In this document: piece by piece, positions 1-10,675 of the stretch
Layout: each line of letters opens with the position of its first letter
Position numbering within the stretch: position 1 is the stretch's first letter
Source of the DNA: Allobosea vaviloviae
Lineage (GTDB): Bacteria; Pseudomonadota; Alphaproteobacteria; Rhizobiales; Beijerinckiaceae
Assembly: GCF_001298265.1 (NCBI RefSeq)
Contig: NZ_LGSZ01000028.1
Location: forward strand, 248,001-312,000
DNA length: 64,000 bases
Reading direction: 5' to 3'
Position numbers and translations under genes: made by a program
Notes under the pieces: generated by a model
Told to the model about the DNA's origin: nothing
Databases searched by the model: none
Seen by the model: only the letters and a program-made list of their open reading frames with translations

Positions 1-752
<752 letters not shown>

Positions 753-862
753 CACCAGTCCGATCGGGCCTGCCGGACCAACCGGAAGAGGCCAAGAGTT
801 GCAAAGACTAATCTAGGTGCGACAGGGGCCCTTGCCAAGGGAAACAAGGCACGATGCCTGAG

Positions 863-1948
863 CTATGAGATCGCAGGGTGAACACCGCGTCTGCGGGGCC
901 CCTCGCGCCGCAAGGTCAGGACTCCGTCGGCGGCCAGCGAGAGCACGCAGCCCGACAAGGTCCGCCGCGTCGCAAGCGCCTCGCGGGCCGCGTCGCGGAG
1001 CGCTTCGACACAGGCCTCGAGCCGCTCAAGTCGGTTCGCGACACCACCCTCCCCGCCGATCTGCTCCAGCGCCAGCGCGACGACACGCAGCCCGATCTCC
1101 TCCGGCTCGGACAACAGCGCGCGGAACCGCAGCCGCAGCATTGGCGCGTCATCGACCGGCAGGAGCAGCGCCGGCAGCGAGGGTTCCTGCAGCGAAAGTT
1201 CCTGCAGCAAGACCTTCGCCCGCTGCGCTGCCGCCTCGTCGAGCCGCGCGATGCGCTTCGCCAGCAGCGCCAGCCGCTCCGCGCTCAGCCCCTCCTGGGC
1301 GAGGCCCGGCATCAGGGCGCGCCAGCGCACCCGCTCGAAGCGAAGGTCGCCATTGCTCGGATCGGTGACGAAGGGCAGAGCCCGCGCCTGCGCTGTTGCG
1401 AGCAGCCGCACCTTGGGGATGCTCAGAAGCGGCCGCGCCAGAACGATCGGCCCCTTGCGGACACGCTCGCGCATCGCGGCGAGTCCGGACGGGCCGGAGC
1501 CCCGCGCCATGCGCATCAGCATCGTCTCGGCCTGGTCGTCCTGGGTGTGAGCCGTCACCAGAACCGCTCCGCCGAGCCGCTGCGCCTCCTCGACGAGCAG
1601 CGCATAGCGAGCCCTGCGCGCGCGCTCCTGCACGCCCGTCGCAGGCTTGGCGCCATCCCAGAGCAGAATCCGGTGGGGCACACCGAGTTGCGCGCACAGG
1701 GCAGCGACGCCTTCGGCTTCCGCAGCGGAGGCGGCCCGCAGGCCGTGATCGACGGTCGCGGCATGAAGCGCCGGACGGCCCGCCTCCCGCGCCCATTCGG
1801 CGAGCAAGCCGAGCAGGGCCACCGAGTCAGGGCCGCCGGAGACGGCGACGAGCAGCCTCGCCTCGGCGCTCAGCCCCGCGAACAGATCGGCGGCCTCGCG
1901 GCACCCGATCGGGAGATCGGCAGGATCGCTCTGCGCAACCGCGCTCAA
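863..1948 (-). CDS. tilS: tRNA(Ile)-lysidine synthase TilS
   Basis: TilS attaches lysine to C34 of the CAU-anticodon tRNA-Ile so that it reads AUA codons. The 361-residue product has the PP-loop ATP-binding motif SGGPDS near residue 35. It also has the TilS blocks TVDHGLR and HTQDDQAET downstream. The C-terminal part is shorter and more diverged than in E. coli, as is common in alphaproteobacteria. Its start overlaps the end of cpoB by 4 bp (ATGA), so translation is probably coupled. The order cpoB-tilS-ftsH is conserved in this class. Confidence 0.93.
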   Translation of the reverse strand: MSAVAQSDPADLPIGCREAADLFAGLSAEARLLVAVSGGPDSVALLGLLAEWAREAGRPALHAATVDHGLRAASAAEAEGVAALCAQLGVPHRILLWDGAKPATGVQERARRARYALLVEEAQRLGGAVLVTAHTQDDQAETMLMRMARGSGPSGLAAMRERVRKGPIVLARPLLSIPKVRLLATAQARALPFVTDPSNGDLRFERVRWRALMPGLAQEGLSAERLALLAKRIARLDEAAAQRAKVLLQELSLQEPSLPALLLPVDDAPMLRLRFRALLSEPEEIGLRVVALALEQIGGEGGVANRLERLEACVEALRDAAREALATRRTLSGCVLSLAADGVLTLRREGPRRRGVHPAIS

Positions 1949-2910
1949 GCGCAGCCGGAACGCCGCCGCTCGCGCTCGATCCCCTGCCGTACCGAATTCG
2001 GCGCGGACGGATAATCGATCCCGACCTTGGCATAGGTGGCGCAGGCCTGGTCCTTGGCGCCGAGACCGTTCAGGGCGATGCCGAGCCGCAGCAGGCTTTC
2101 GGGCGCCTTGGTCGATCTTGGCGCGTCGTTGCTGACCTTGAGGAACTGCTCTGCCGCCTCGCGATAGCGCTTGCGCTGGAGATAGCTCTCGCCGAGCCAG
2201 TAGGTCGCATCGACGGCGAGCCGGTCGCGCGGATAGCTCTGCAGGAACTGGCGGAAGCCCATCTCGGCCTGTTCGTATTCCTTGCGCAGGATCGAGGCAT
2301 AGGCGAGGTCATAGGCTTCCTTGGCGCTTGCCGGTCCGCTGGCGGCGGCCACGCTCGCCCCACGCGGAACGGATGGCGGCAGCGCGCCCTGCGGCACGTT
2401 GCGGCCGACGCCCTGGAGGTCGAGCGGCCCCTGGGCCGCCCCGCCCTCGGCGAACTCGTCCTCGATGATGCCGCTGATGCCGCCATTGAGCGGACGCGGC
2501 GCACCGGCCGCGCCTTGCTGGACGCTCGGATCGAAGGCGTCGCCCCGACGCTGCGGCCGCGGAGCGGCCCCGGCTGGCGGCGCGGCGTTGCCCGGCGCGG
2601 CCGCACCGTTCGGGCGCGCACCGGCACGCTCGTTCAGGCGGAAATCGACGTCTTCCTGGAATTTGCGGAGCTGCTCGCTCAGACGCTTGTTCTCGAACTG
2701 CAACTGCTCGATCTGGCCGGAGAGCTGGCGGATCTGGTTTTCCATCCGCGAGGTCCGCACCACCAGATCGGCCGCGTCCTGCGCCTGCGCGGGCAGGCTC
2801 AGGCAGGCCACGCTCAGGCAGGACACGACCGCGCCGAACGCGAAAGCGGCCAGTCCGGCAAGGGCTCGGCGTGGGAGAACCCGATGATCGAGGCGGAGCA
2901 GTCGGAGCAT
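1945..2910 (-). CDS. cpoB: Tol-Pal accessory protein CpoB/YbgF
   Basis: This is a periplasmic coordinator of Tol-Pal and cell-wall synthesis during division. The 321-residue protein starts with a basic stretch and a long hydrophobic signal peptide ending near AQAQDAADL. A short coiled-coil segment follows at about residues 50-95 (RMENQIRQLSGQIEQLQ), which is the trimerisation region. Next comes a low-complexity Pro/Ala/Gly linker at about 95-190. The C-terminal half carries TPR repeats beginning at AYDLAYASILRKEYEQA. It lies between pal and tilS, with a terminator between it and pal. Confidence 0.92.
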   Translation of the reverse strand: MLRLLRLDHRVLPRRALAGLAAFAFGAVVSCLSVACLSLPAQAQDAADLVVRTSRMENQIRQLSGQIEQLQFENKRLSEQLRKFQEDVDFRLNERAGARPNGAAAPGNAAPPAGAAPRPQRRGDAFDPSVQQGAAGAPRPLNGGISGIIEDEFAEGGAAQGPLDLQGVGRNVPQGALPPSVPRGASVAAASGPASAKEAYDLAYASILRKEYEQAEMGFRQFLQSYPRDRLAVDATYWLGESYLQRKRYREAAEQFLKVSNDAPRSTKAPESLLRLGIALNGLGAKDQACATYAKVGIDYPSAPNSVRQGIERERRRSGCA

Positions 2911-2970
2911 TGTCTAAAACCGGGGTTGAGCGTGACGGCTGGGCCTATAACACGTCATGACCACGGCCAA

Positions 2971-3014
2971 AATATGAAAGGGCCGGCGCCTTCCCGAAAG
3001 GAAATGCCGGCCCT
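2971..3014 (-). terminator. Rho-independent terminator after pal
   Basis: The arms 2979-2987 and 3006-3014 form a perfect 9-bp stem (AGGGCCGGC / GCCGGCCCT). Read on the minus strand, the stem is followed by a T-rich run (TTCATATTTT). It stands about 50 bp past the pal stop and about 60 bp before cpoB, so it should separate pal transcripts from the cpoB-tilS unit, at least in part. Confidence 0.75.
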
Positions 3015-3064
3015 GTCGCTATTTCGCATGCTTATCCAGCCAGGCCTGTCGTGGCCCGCCTGCG

Positions 3065-3583
3065 TCAGACGCCGGCGCCGCCGCCCGCGCCGTCCAGCAC
3101 CGTCACCGAACGGCGGTTCTGCGACCAGCAGGAGATGTCGTTGCAGACCGCCACCGGCCGCTCCTTGCCGTAGGAGACGATCCGCATGCGGTTGCCCTGG
3201 ATGCCGCGCGAGGCGAGGTAGTCGCGCACCGTCTGGGCGCGACGCGCCGAGAGCGAGAAGTTGTATTCGCGCGTGCCGCGCTCGTCGGCATGCCCTTCGA
3301 CGGTGAAGCTGTAGCGCGGATAGCGCTGCAGCCAGGCCGACTGCTTGTCGAGCGTCGCGACCGCCGTCTGGGTCAGGTCGGTGGAGTCGGTCTCGAAGAA
3401 GACGCGGTCGCCGACATTGACGACGAAGTCCTGGGCGCTGCCCGGCGTCGCGGCGCCGCCTGCCCCGAAGCCGCCATTGGCATCGGCGTTCTGATTGTTG
3501 GCGCAGGCGCCGAGCGCCAGCGAGGCTGCGATGGCAGCGGCGAAGCGGACGGCGCGGCCGCCGGCGAAAAGGGTGGCGAGCAT
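3065..3583 (-). CDS. pal: Peptidoglycan-associated lipoprotein Pal
   Basis: Pal is the outer-membrane lipoprotein that binds peptidoglycan and is pulled by TolB/TolA during constriction. The 172-residue product has a signal peptide ending in a lipobox (LALGAC, Cys at about residue 27). A Gly/Ala-rich linker follows, then an OmpA-like domain with the motifs DRVFFETDS, VEGHADERGTREYN and LSARRAQTVRDYL. The Asp and Arg residues that contact diaminopimelate in this fold are present. A terminator follows the gene. Unusually, an AraC-type regulator gene and a rhodanese gene separate pal from tolB. Confidence 0.96.
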   Translation of the reverse strand: MLATLFAGGRAVRFAAAIAASLALGACANNQNADANGGFGAGGAATPGSAQDFVVNVGDRVFFETDSTDLTQTAVATLDKQSAWLQRYPRYSFTVEGHADERGTREYNFSLSARRAQTVRDYLASRGIQGNRMRIVSYGKERPVAVCNDISCWSQNRRSVTVLDGAGGGAGV

Positions 3584-3729
3584 GATGGACTCCGGACGTT
3601 CGATCGGTGCGAGGCGCGGTTCACGGACGGCGTTGCATGGACTGCATTGCCCTTGCGATCATCAATGAAGCGTCAACCTAAACGAGACCTTGCCAGAACA
3701 AGGCGAAGTGGCGGCATTGCGGCGTATGG

Positions 3730-4794
3730 TTAACCAAATCCTGCAATACGACATTCGCGGCCCGGTTGTGGCGCGGGAGGCACAGCCGGTGGCGCTTCGG
3801 ACACCGTCGGCGCGATCTCCGGCGGACCGGAAGCGAACCGGGCCTGAAATTCCCGCGGGCTGATGCCGACCCGTTTGCGGAAATGGTGACGCAGCGTGTC
3901 CGGCGTCCCCAGGCCGACCGCGAGCGCGGTCTCCTGCGTTCCAAGCTTGCCGGCCACCAGAAGGCGCTTCGCCTCTTCGACGCGTTCGCCGATCAGCCAC
4001 TCGCCCGGAGACGAGCCGGTGGCCTCTTGGAACCGTCGTAGGAAGGTCCGCAGGCTCATGCGGCAGTCCGCGGCCATCTCCGCAGTCGTCCAAGGGGCGC
4101 TCAGTTGCGCCCGCAGCTTGTCCAGCAGCGGCGCCACTTGGGAATGGCGGTGGCGGGCCACCGGCCGCTCCAGGAACTGCGCCTGCCCGCCCGTGCGATG
4201 GGCGGGCATCACGAGGCGGCGTGCGACGGAGTTGGCCGCCTCGGCTCCGAAATCGCGCCTGACGATCTCGATCAGCAGGTCGATGCCGGCGGCGCTCCCG
4301 GCCGAGGTGAAGATGCGCTCATGCGCGCTGTAGAGCGAGGAATGATCGACGTCGATGTCAGGATGACCTGCGCGTAGCGCATCGGCATAACGCCAATGTG
4401 TGGTCGCCACTCCGCCGTCCAAAAGGCCCGTCGCCGCGAGCACGAAGGCCCCCGAGCAGATCGAGGCGAGCCGGGCACCGCGGGCGTGGGCCTGACGCAG
4501 GCGCTGGCACAGCACCTCCGGCACCGGCTCGCCGGCGCCCTTCCAGCCGGGCACCACGATGAGATCGGCCTGGTCGATCAGCTCGGGGCCGTGCTGCGGG
4601 GTCAGCATCAAACCGCCATGCGCCCGCAGAGGACCCTCCTCGATCGGACAGCTGGCGAAACGATACCAACCCTGGCCCATCTCCGGGCGGGGGAGACCGA
4701 ATATCTCTGCGACGATGCCGAACTCGAAGGTACAGAGTCCGTCATAGAGCAGCGCGACGACGAGGGGGCCGGTCGTGTTTGGCATGATCTGCAC
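3730..4794 (-). CDS. ftrA: FtrA-like AraC-family regulator with N-terminal DJ-1/PfpI domain
   Basis: This is a 354-residue transcriptional regulator of the GATase-1-like AraC subfamily. The N-terminal half (about 8-190) is a DJ-1/PfpI fold, including the nucleophile-elbow-like segment SICSGAFVLAATG that places a cysteine at the usual position. The C-terminal third has two helix-turn-helix units (TTAEMAADCRMSLRTFLRRF and ALAVGLGTPDTLRHHFRKR). It resembles FtrA. It is divergent from the rhodanese gene with about 70 bp between them, and that gene is its likeliest target. The pair is inserted between tolB and pal. The symbol is given by resemblance only. Confidence 0.82.
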   Translation of the reverse strand: MQIMPNTTGPLVVALLYDGLCTFEFGIVAEIFGLPRPEMGQGWYRFASCPIEEGPLRAHGGLMLTPQHGPELIDQADLIVVPGWKGAGEPVPEVLCQRLRQAHARGARLASICSGAFVLAATGLLDGGVATTHWRYADALRAGHPDIDVDHSSLYSAHERIFTSAGSAAGIDLLIEIVRRDFGAEAANSVARRLVMPAHRTGGQAQFLERPVARHRHSQVAPLLDKLRAQLSAPWTTAEMAADCRMSLRTFLRRFQEATGSSPGEWLIGERVEEAKRLLVAGKLGTQETALAVGLGTPDTLRHHFRKRVGISPREFQARFASGPPEIAPTVSEAPPAVPPAPQPGRECRIAGFG

Positions 4795-4868
4795 GTACTC
4801 TGTCGTTCATGCCAATTGCAAGAGGGCGCAGCACACCGCGAAATGAGGGGGTCCAACAGGAGCCCGCC

Positions 4869-5273
4869 ATGACCACCGCCGTGACCGCCGTCCCCCCTGC
4901 CCCTAGCGATCTCGCCAGCGCGCATTTCGCCGCCGAATTCGCCTTCGAGACCGATTGCTGGGATGTCCACGACGCGCTGTCGCAGCAGCCCGACTTCGTG
5001 CTGCTGGACGTCCGCAGCCCCGCGCTCTTCGCCCGCGGCCATGTGGCGGGCGCGATCAATCTGCCTGTCGGCAAGATCGTGGCGTCGAAGCTTTTACACT
5101 GGCCGCAGGACGCGGTCTTCGTGACCTATTGCGCCGGCCCGCACTGCAACGGCGCCGCGAAGGCCGCCTTGCGGCTGGCCGAACTGGGCCGGCCCGTGAA
5201 GATCATGGCCGGCGGCATCACCGGCTGGATCGACGAGGGCTTTGCCCTGCTGCCCGGGGAGGCGGCGGCATGA
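4869..5273 (+). CDS. Rhodanese-like domain protein
   Basis: This is a single-domain rhodanese of 134 residues. It has the core DFVLLDVRSPALFARGHVAGAINLP and the active-site loop YCAGPHCNGA, whose first cysteine is the expected persulfide carrier. The family moves sulfane sulfur, but the substrate here is unknown. I place the start at 4869, because AGGAG lies 7 bp upstream; an in-frame ATG at 4809 has no ribosome site. FtrA-like regulators are often found beside rhodaneses, so control by the divergent upstream gene is likely. Confidence 0.85.
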   Translation: MTTAVTAVPPAPSDLASAHFAAEFAFETDCWDVHDALSQQPDFVLLDVRSPALFARGHVAGAINLPVGKIVASKLLHWPQDAVFVTYCAGPHCNGAAKAALRLAELGRPVKIMAGGITGWIDEGFALLPGEAAA

Positions 5274-5330
5274 ACCTCGTCGCGCTACCACCGCCGGCTC
5301 TCGCGGGCGGTGATGCGCCGGTTTCGCCCC

Positions 5331-6677
5331 TCAGCGCGCCGCCGTCAGCAGCGGCGACCAGGTCGGATCGGATGCGAAGGCCGGCGTCGGCACCGGCACT
5401 TCGACGCGGCCGGTGATGTCCACCATGTACAGTTTCCCGCCGGATTGCCCGCCGGGATCGCGGAAGAACATGATGTACTGGCCGTTGGGTGCCCAGTTCG
5501 GCGCCTCGTTGTGGAAGCCCTCGGTCAGCAGGCGCTCGCCCGAGCCGTCCGAGCGCATCACGCCGATGGCGAAGCCATTGGCACTCTGGCGGGTGAAGGC
5601 GATGAGGTCGCCGCGCGGCGACCAGGACGGCTGCGAATAGGAGCCCTGCCCGAAGGACAGGCGCTTGCCCTCCCCGCCGCCCGCGCCCATCAGATAGAGC
5701 TGCTGCGAGCCGCCCCGGTCGCTCTCGAAGACGATCTGCGTGCCGTCGGGCGAATAGGAGGGCGAGGTGTCGATCGCGGCCGTCGAGGTCAGCCTCTGCG
5801 TCGTGCGCGAGCCGATGTCGATGGCGTAGAGATTGGCATTTCCACCCTGCTGGAGCGAGAGCGCGACACGCGCGCCGCTCGGCGAGAAGCGCGGGCTCGA
5901 GGTCATGTCGGGGAAGTTGCCGACGATCTGGCGCTGGCCCGTTTCGATGTTCAGCACATGCACGCGCGGCTGCTCGCCGAGCCGCTGCGACATATAGGTC
6001 ACCTCCTGCGAGACCGGCGAGTAGCGCGGCGTCACCACCGAGACGGAGCCGTCGGTCAGGTAGCGCACATTGGCGCCGTCCTGGTCCATGATGGCGAGCC
6101 GCTTGCGGCGGTTTTCCTTCGGACCGGATTCATCGACGAAGACGACGCGGGTGTCGAAGAAGCCGCCGACCCCGGTGATCTTGGTGAAGATCGCGTCCGA
6201 GATGATGTGGCCGACACGGCGGGCATTGTTGGGGTCGGTGAAATACTGCTGTCCGTCGGTCTGCGTGCCCGTGGTCACGTCCCAGAGCCGGAACTCGGCC
6301 TTGATTCGGCCCGAACCGTCGCGCGAGACGCGGCCGGTCACCAGCGCCTGCACGCCGGCAGCTTTCCAGGCGCCAAACTCGGGGGCGGCATCGAAGGGCG
6401 GATTCCTGTCCGGGTGGCGACCCTTGTCGATCGGGGCGAAATAGCCGCAGCGCTTGAGATTGTTGGTGATGACGCCAGACACCAGCACCCCGCCCTCGCC
6501 GGCAAAATCCGCGATGGCGATCGGCAACGGCTGGAACGAGCCGCCACGCAGGTCGATGACGAGCTCGGCTCGCGCCGCGGCCGGCACGAGCAACGAGGCG
6601 CCGGCGAGCGCCAGCATCCGGCGGCGCGTCGGCGCCACGATGAGAGAAGGAAGAACCTTGCGGTCGATCAGGGTCAC
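5331..6677 (-). CDS. tolB: Tol-Pal system periplasmic beta-propeller TolB
   Basis: TolB is the periplasmic partner of Pal that is cycled by TolA during outer-membrane constriction. The 448-residue product has an export signal with consecutive arginines ([10 protein letters not shown]) ending near [10 protein letters not shown]. An N-terminal alpha/beta domain of about 130 residues follows. The C-terminal beta-propeller repeats carry [54 protein letters not shown] and [12 protein letters not shown]. Its start overlaps the end of tolA by 4 bp. It closes the tolQRAB run, and pal follows only after the ftrA/rhodanese insertion. Confidence 0.96.
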   Translation of the reverse strand: MTLIDRKVLPSLIVAPTRRRMLALAGASLLVPAAARAELVIDLRGGSFQPLPIAIADFAGEGGVLVSGVITNNLKRCGYFAPIDKGRHPDRNPPFDAAPEFGAWKAAGVQALVTGRVSRDGSGRIKAEFRLWDVTTGTQTDGQQYFTDPNNARRVGHIISDAIFTKITGVGGFFDTRVVFVDESGPKENRRKRLAIMDQDGANVRYLTDGSVSVVTPRYSPVSQEVTYMSQRLGEQPRVHVLNIETGQRQIVGNFPDMTSSPRFSPSGARVALSLQQGGNANLYAIDIGSRTTQRLTSTAAIDTSPSYSPDGTQIVFESDRGGSQQLYLMGAGGGEGKRLSFGQGSYSQPSWSPRGDLIAFTRQSANGFAIGVMRSDGSGERLLTEGFHNEAPNWAPNGQYIMFFRDPGGQSGGKLYMVDITGRVEVPVPTPAFASDPTWSPLLTAAR

Positions 6678-7876
6678 AGCACGTCCCTTGCGTCGAAATT
6701 GACGACGACATCGCGCCAGTCGTCATAATAGGCAGCGAATTGAGCCGGAATGCGCAAAGGCGCGCAGCGGCGCGTCGCGGTCAGCGCCGAGCTGGCGGCG
6801 ACCGCAAAGAGCGGATCGGATGAGGAATTGACCACGCCCGGCTGGCCGACGAGCGAGCCGTCCGTGTTCAGCTTCATCCGGACCTGCGGCACGACCGAGC
6901 CGCGCGCATTGGCGAGCGCGATCGGCACGTTCCAGCATTTGATCAGCTGGTCCTGGATGATGCCGATCAACTGGCCGCGCAGCGACGGGCTGAGCTTCTG
7001 CGAGGAGCCGCGCTCGGTCCCCAGCGATGCGGTGCGGTTCACCTGCGGCGCGGCCGAGCCGGTCGACTGGGCCTGCTCCTTCGACTGGAGCAGCTTGGAG
7101 ATGTCGCTCGGGTTGAAGTTCTTGGCGATCTCGGCCTCGCGCTTGGCCTTGGCTTCGGCCTCCTGCTTGGCCTTGGCGGCCGCGGCGATCTTGGCCTTCG
7201 CCTCGGCATCCGCTTTCGCCTTGGCGGCAGCTTCAGCCTTTTCCTTGGCGGCCTCGGCAGCTTCCGCCTTGGCCTGCGCTTCCGCCTTCGCCTTGGCGGC
7301 AGCCTCCTGCCGCGCCAGCGCCTCGGCTTCGGATTTCGCCTTGGCGGCGGCCTTGGCCTGTTCTTCGGCCTGCTTGGCCTTGGACGCTATCTCGGCCTCT
7401 TCGGCGAGCTTCGCCAGCTCCTCGCGCTTCTGCTCGGCGATCTCGGCCGCACTCGGCCCGGTCTTCTGGGGCGGCTGCTTCACCGGCTCCGGCGGCTTGG
7501 GCTCGGGCTTGGGCAGGTTGGCGAGCGAGCGCGACGGCGGCAGCGGTGCCGAGGCGTTGTCGTCGGCGGTCTTGAGTTCGGCCGGGCGGGTCGGCGGCGC
7601 CGGCGTGTCCTGCTTGGCCTCACCCTCTTCCTTGCGCTCGACGATCTCGGATTTGCGCTCGGCACGCTGAAGCGGCTGCGCCTGGACCTTTTCGGCCTTG
7701 CGTTCGCCGCGCGTCACCTGGTTCAGCGCGCTGGCATCGACCATCTCGACCGCGATCGCCTCCACGTTCTCCGGGAGCGGCGCAGGCGACGAAAACGCCA
7801 GCAGCCCCGCGACGAGAAACGTCGCGTGGCCGAGCGCCGACATCACCATGCCCGGTTCGGAGGTCGTGAGCTTCAC
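6674..7876 (-). CDS. tolA: Cell-envelope integrity protein TolA
   Basis: TolA spans the periplasm and couples TolQR energisation to TolB/Pal. The 400-residue protein has one N-terminal membrane anchor (about 12-32). A Pro-rich segment follows, then a long Ala/Lys/Glu coiled coil at about 150-265, built of AKAKAEAEAK-like units. The C-terminal domain III is compact, with the sequence [16 protein letters not shown] and a conserved Cys-Trp. Length and layout fit the family. It starts 28 bp after tolR and overlaps tolB. Confidence 0.93.
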   Translation of the reverse strand: MKLTTSEPGMVMSALGHATFLVAGLLAFSSPAPLPENVEAIAVEMVDASALNQVTRGERKAEKVQAQPLQRAERKSEIVERKEEGEAKQDTPAPPTRPAELKTADDNASAPLPPSRSLANLPKPEPKPPEPVKQPPQKTGPSAAEIAEQKREELAKLAEEAEIASKAKQAEEQAKAAAKAKSEAEALARQEAAAKAKAEAQAKAEAAEAAKEKAEAAAKAKADAEAKAKIAAAAKAKQEAEAKAKREAEIAKNFNPSDISKLLQSKEQAQSTGSAAPQVNRTASLGTERGSSQKLSPSLRGQLIGIIQDQLIKCWNVPIALANARGSVVPQVRMKLNTDGSLVGQPGVVNSSSDPLFAVAASSALTATRRCAPLRIPAQFAAYYDDWRDVVVNFDARDVL

Positions 7877-7904
7877 AGCCGCTGAGTCCTCGCTTTCATC
7901 GTCC

Positions 7905-8354
7905 TCAGCGCGCCGCCGGCTCGGTCACGAGCGCGACACGCTTGAAGCCTGCCGATGTGATCGTCGACATCACCGAGGCGACGCGGCCGTAATCGACCAT
8001 GCGGTCGCCGCGCACATAGATCCGCTCGTCGAAGCCCTGCTTCGCCAGCCCCTGCAGCTTGTTCACCAGATCGGGCTCCAGCGTCGGCTGGTCCTGCAGG
8101 AAGATCTGGCCCTTCGCGTCGATCGCGATGGTAACCGGCTTTTGATCGACATTGATCGGCTTGGCGCCGGTCTGCGGCAGGTCGAGCGGGACGCCGGTCG
8201 CAATCAGCGGCGCCGCCACCATGAAGATGATCAGCAGGACCAGCATGACGTCGATGAACGGCGTCATGTTGATCTCGGCGATGGCGCCATGCTTGCGGCC
8301 GCGACGGCCGCGACGGCCCCCGGACTTCGCGCCGGATGCTGCGGACATGCCCAT
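7905..8354 (-). CDS. tolR: Tol-Pal system protein TolR
   Basis: TolR is an ExbD/TolR-type proton-channel subunit of 149 residues. A basic Gly/Arg-rich N-terminus precedes INMTPFIDVMLVLLIIFMV. The Asp in that membrane helix is the expected protonatable residue. The periplasmic domain carries PKTGAKP- and VMSTITSAGFKRVALVT-type blocks. It lies between tolQ (14 bp gap) and tolA in the expected order, so these genes almost surely share one transcript. Confidence 0.95.
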   Translation of the reverse strand: MGMSAASGAKSGGRRGRRGRKHGAIAEINMTPFIDVMLVLLIIFMVAAPLIATGVPLDLPQTGAKPINVDQKPVTIAIDAKGQIFLQDQPTLEPDLVNKLQGLAKQGFDERIYVRGDRMVDYGRVASVMSTITSAGFKRVALVTEPAAR

Positions 8355-8368
8355 GAGTCAGTGCTCCC

Positions 8369-9079
<711 letters not shown>

Positions 9080-9406
9080 CTATGCCATCCTTTTGCCTCG
9101 GCGATTCGGGCCGTTCTTACGGCCAACGCCCCGCCATACGCACCACGGGTGACCCCGCGACGCCGCCCGATCCGCGATCCGGGGAAATGCCGTGCCCTTC
9201 AATCGCTTTTGAATCCGGCGAAAGATGGGCGCAAACGGGGTTTCCTGCGAAACGCATGCTCGCGATCGAGTTAAGCCTCCGGCAAGGTTAATGCCGGGTA
9301 TACGCACAGGCGTTCGGCGGTGTTTCGTCGCTGTCGCATGCAGCGATCTCCCCGCCATTTGCAGCAGAGACTAGCTTTCCCGACATCATGTAATTATAAA
9401 AGTTAC
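9080..9406. other. Intergenic region between divergent tolQ and rrf2-type gene
   Basis: This 327-bp gap must hold the tolQRAB promoter (minus strand) and the promoter of the Rrf2-type gene (plus strand). I see a short hairpin (arms 9279-9284 and 9292-9297) and, at its right end, the palindrome described separately. No open frame here looks coding. Confidence 0.6.
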
Positions 9407-9409
9407 ATG
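9387..9409. promoter_or_regulatory. Palindromic operator overlapping the rrf2-type start codon
   Basis: Arms CATGTAA (9387-9393) and TTACATG (9403-9409) are a perfect 7-bp inverted repeat around an AT-rich 9-bp spacer. The ATG of the downstream gene is the last three bases of the right arm. A palindrome in this place is the expected autoregulatory site of an Rrf2-type repressor. That it binds this protein is inference. Confidence 0.65.
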
Positions 9410-9859
9410 AAAAGAGACAGCCGCCTGTCGGGCCTTCTCCACGTGCTCCTTCATATGGCGGGGCGCGAAGAGCCGGTGACGTCCGAGACCCTCGCCCGCA
9501 TCATGCAGACCAACCCGGTCGTCATCCGGCGGATCATGGCCGGCTTGCGCGAGCGCGGCCATGTCCGCTCCGGGAAGGGCCATGGCGGTGGCTGGGTGCT
9601 GGCCTGCGACCTCGCAGACATCACCCTGCGCGACGTCCATGAGGCGCTCGGCGAGCCCCAACTCCTCGCGATCGGTCACCGAACCGAAGCGCCCTCCTGC
9701 CTCGTCGAACAGGCGGTCAACGCGGCGCTCGCCGACAGCTTCCGAGAGGCCGAAGCCATGCTGCTGGCGCGTCTCGGCACCATCACGCTCGCCATGCTCC
9801 ATGCCGATTTCAGTACGCGTCTCGCGCTGAGAGCACGCCCGGAAGGTTCCTGCCCATGA
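9407..9859 (+). CDS. Rrf2-family transcriptional regulator
   Basis: This encodes a 150-residue winged-helix regulator of the Rrf2 family. The product begins [18 protein letters not shown]. The recognition region is [26 protein letters not shown], followed by the wing [19 protein letters not shown]. Only one clear Cys (PSCLVE) is visible in the sensor part, so an Fe-S cluster as in IscR or NsrR is doubtful. It looks closer to the cluster-free YwnA-like group. I chose the ATG at 9407, where homology starts and the operator ends; the in-frame ATG at 9320 adds an unlike leader. It overlaps the methyltransferase gene by 4 bp. Confidence 0.85.
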   Translation: MKRDSRLSGLLHVLLHMAGREEPVTSETLARIMQTNPVVIRRIMAGLRERGHVRSGKGHGGGWVLACDLADITLRDVHEALGEPQLLAIGHRTEAPSCLVEQAVNAALADSFREAEAMLLARLGTITLAMLHADFSTRLALRARPEGSCP

Positions 9860-10563
9860 CGACCGACTGCATCCAGCCTGGCCGCAACGCCGCCGACAGC
9901 TTCAAGAATGCGGAGGCCATCGCCAACTACGCCGAAGGTCCGCCGCGTTTCGTCCCCGGCTTCGAGGCGCTGCACCGCATGACGGCCATCCTGCTCGCGG
10001 AGAATGCACCCGCCACGGCACGCGTACTGGTGCTGGGAGCCGGCGGCGGGCTCGAACTCAGCACGCTGGCACGGGCGCAGCCCGGTTGGAGCTTCGTCGG
10101 CGTCGATCCCTCGCAGCCGATGCTCGACCTGGCCAGCAAGTCGCTCGGGCCGCTGATGGCACGCATCGAACTGGTGCATGGCTATATCGACGACGCGCCG
10201 GCCGGTCCGTTCGATGCGGCCACCTGCCTGCTGACGCTGCATTTCCTCGATGCAGCCGAGCGCCTGCGCACGACGCAAGCCATCCACGCCCGGCTCAAGC
10301 CCGGTGCGCCATTCGTCGCCGCCCATAGCAGCTTCCCGCAGGATCCGGCGTCGCGACCAACATGGCTATCGCGTTACGCCGCCTATGCAGTCGCGGCAGG
10401 CGCCAGTCCCGAGCAGGCGGCCTCGGCGCGCGTTGCGGTCGATGGGCATCTCGACCTGCTGGACCCCGGCGAGGACGAAGCCATTCTGCGCGATGCGGGG
10501 TTCTCCGACGTCGCGATGTTCTACGCCGCCTTCACCTGGCGGGGCTGGACCGCCCGCGCCTGA
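9856..10563 (+). CDS. Class I SAM-dependent methyltransferase
   Basis: This 235-residue methyltransferase has the SAM-binding motif [17 protein letters not shown], the acidic loop [14 protein letters not shown], and the later motif [18 protein letters not shown]. It resembles small-molecule methyltransferases of the UbiE/Tam kind, but the acceptor is not evident. It overlaps the Rrf2-type regulator by 4 bp (ATGA). The two form a coupled operon, so the enzyme is probably repressed by its neighbour and induced by whatever that regulator senses. Confidence 0.85.
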   Translation: MTTDCIQPGRNAADSFKNAEAIANYAEGPPRFVPGFEALHRMTAILLAENAPATARVLVLGAGGGLELSTLARAQPGWSFVGVDPSQPMLDLASKSLGPLMARIELVHGYIDDAPAGPFDAATCLLTLHFLDAAERLRTTQAIHARLKPGAPFVAAHSSFPQDPASRPTWLSRYAAYAVAAGASPEQAASARVAVDGHLDLLDPGEDEAILRDAGFSDVAMFYAAFTWRGWTARA

Positions 10564-10614
10564 GCAGGCTGCCGCCAAAGGCGAAGCCAACATCCGACTG
10601 CGGTCACACGAAGA

Positions 10615-10642
10615 CGCCCGCCCCGGTTTCCCGGGACGGGCG
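10615..10642. terminator. Hairpin between convergent methyltransferase and DUF2852 genes
   Basis: A 12-bp stem with one mismatch (arms 10615-10626 and 10631-10642) and a tetraloop lies between two convergent gene ends. Read on the minus strand it is followed by TCTTCGTGT, a weak T tract. It is probably a shared terminator. Confidence 0.5.
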
Positions 10643-10675
10643 CTCGAGGTTAAAGAGCTTTCGGCCCCGGAAGCG

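Noticed and set aside
1396..3306. Long plus-strand open frames opposite tilS, cpoB and pal
   Set aside because: They are Arg/Pro/Ala-rich shadows of the minus-strand genes, without family motifs or ribosome sites. The same holds for long antisense frames opposite tolB, ruvB, tkt, gap, pgk, fba, prpE, pntB and ubiB-like genes.
9271..9291. CtrA site upstream of tolQ
   Set aside because: Two TTAA tetramers occur, but they are 13 bp apart instead of 7.
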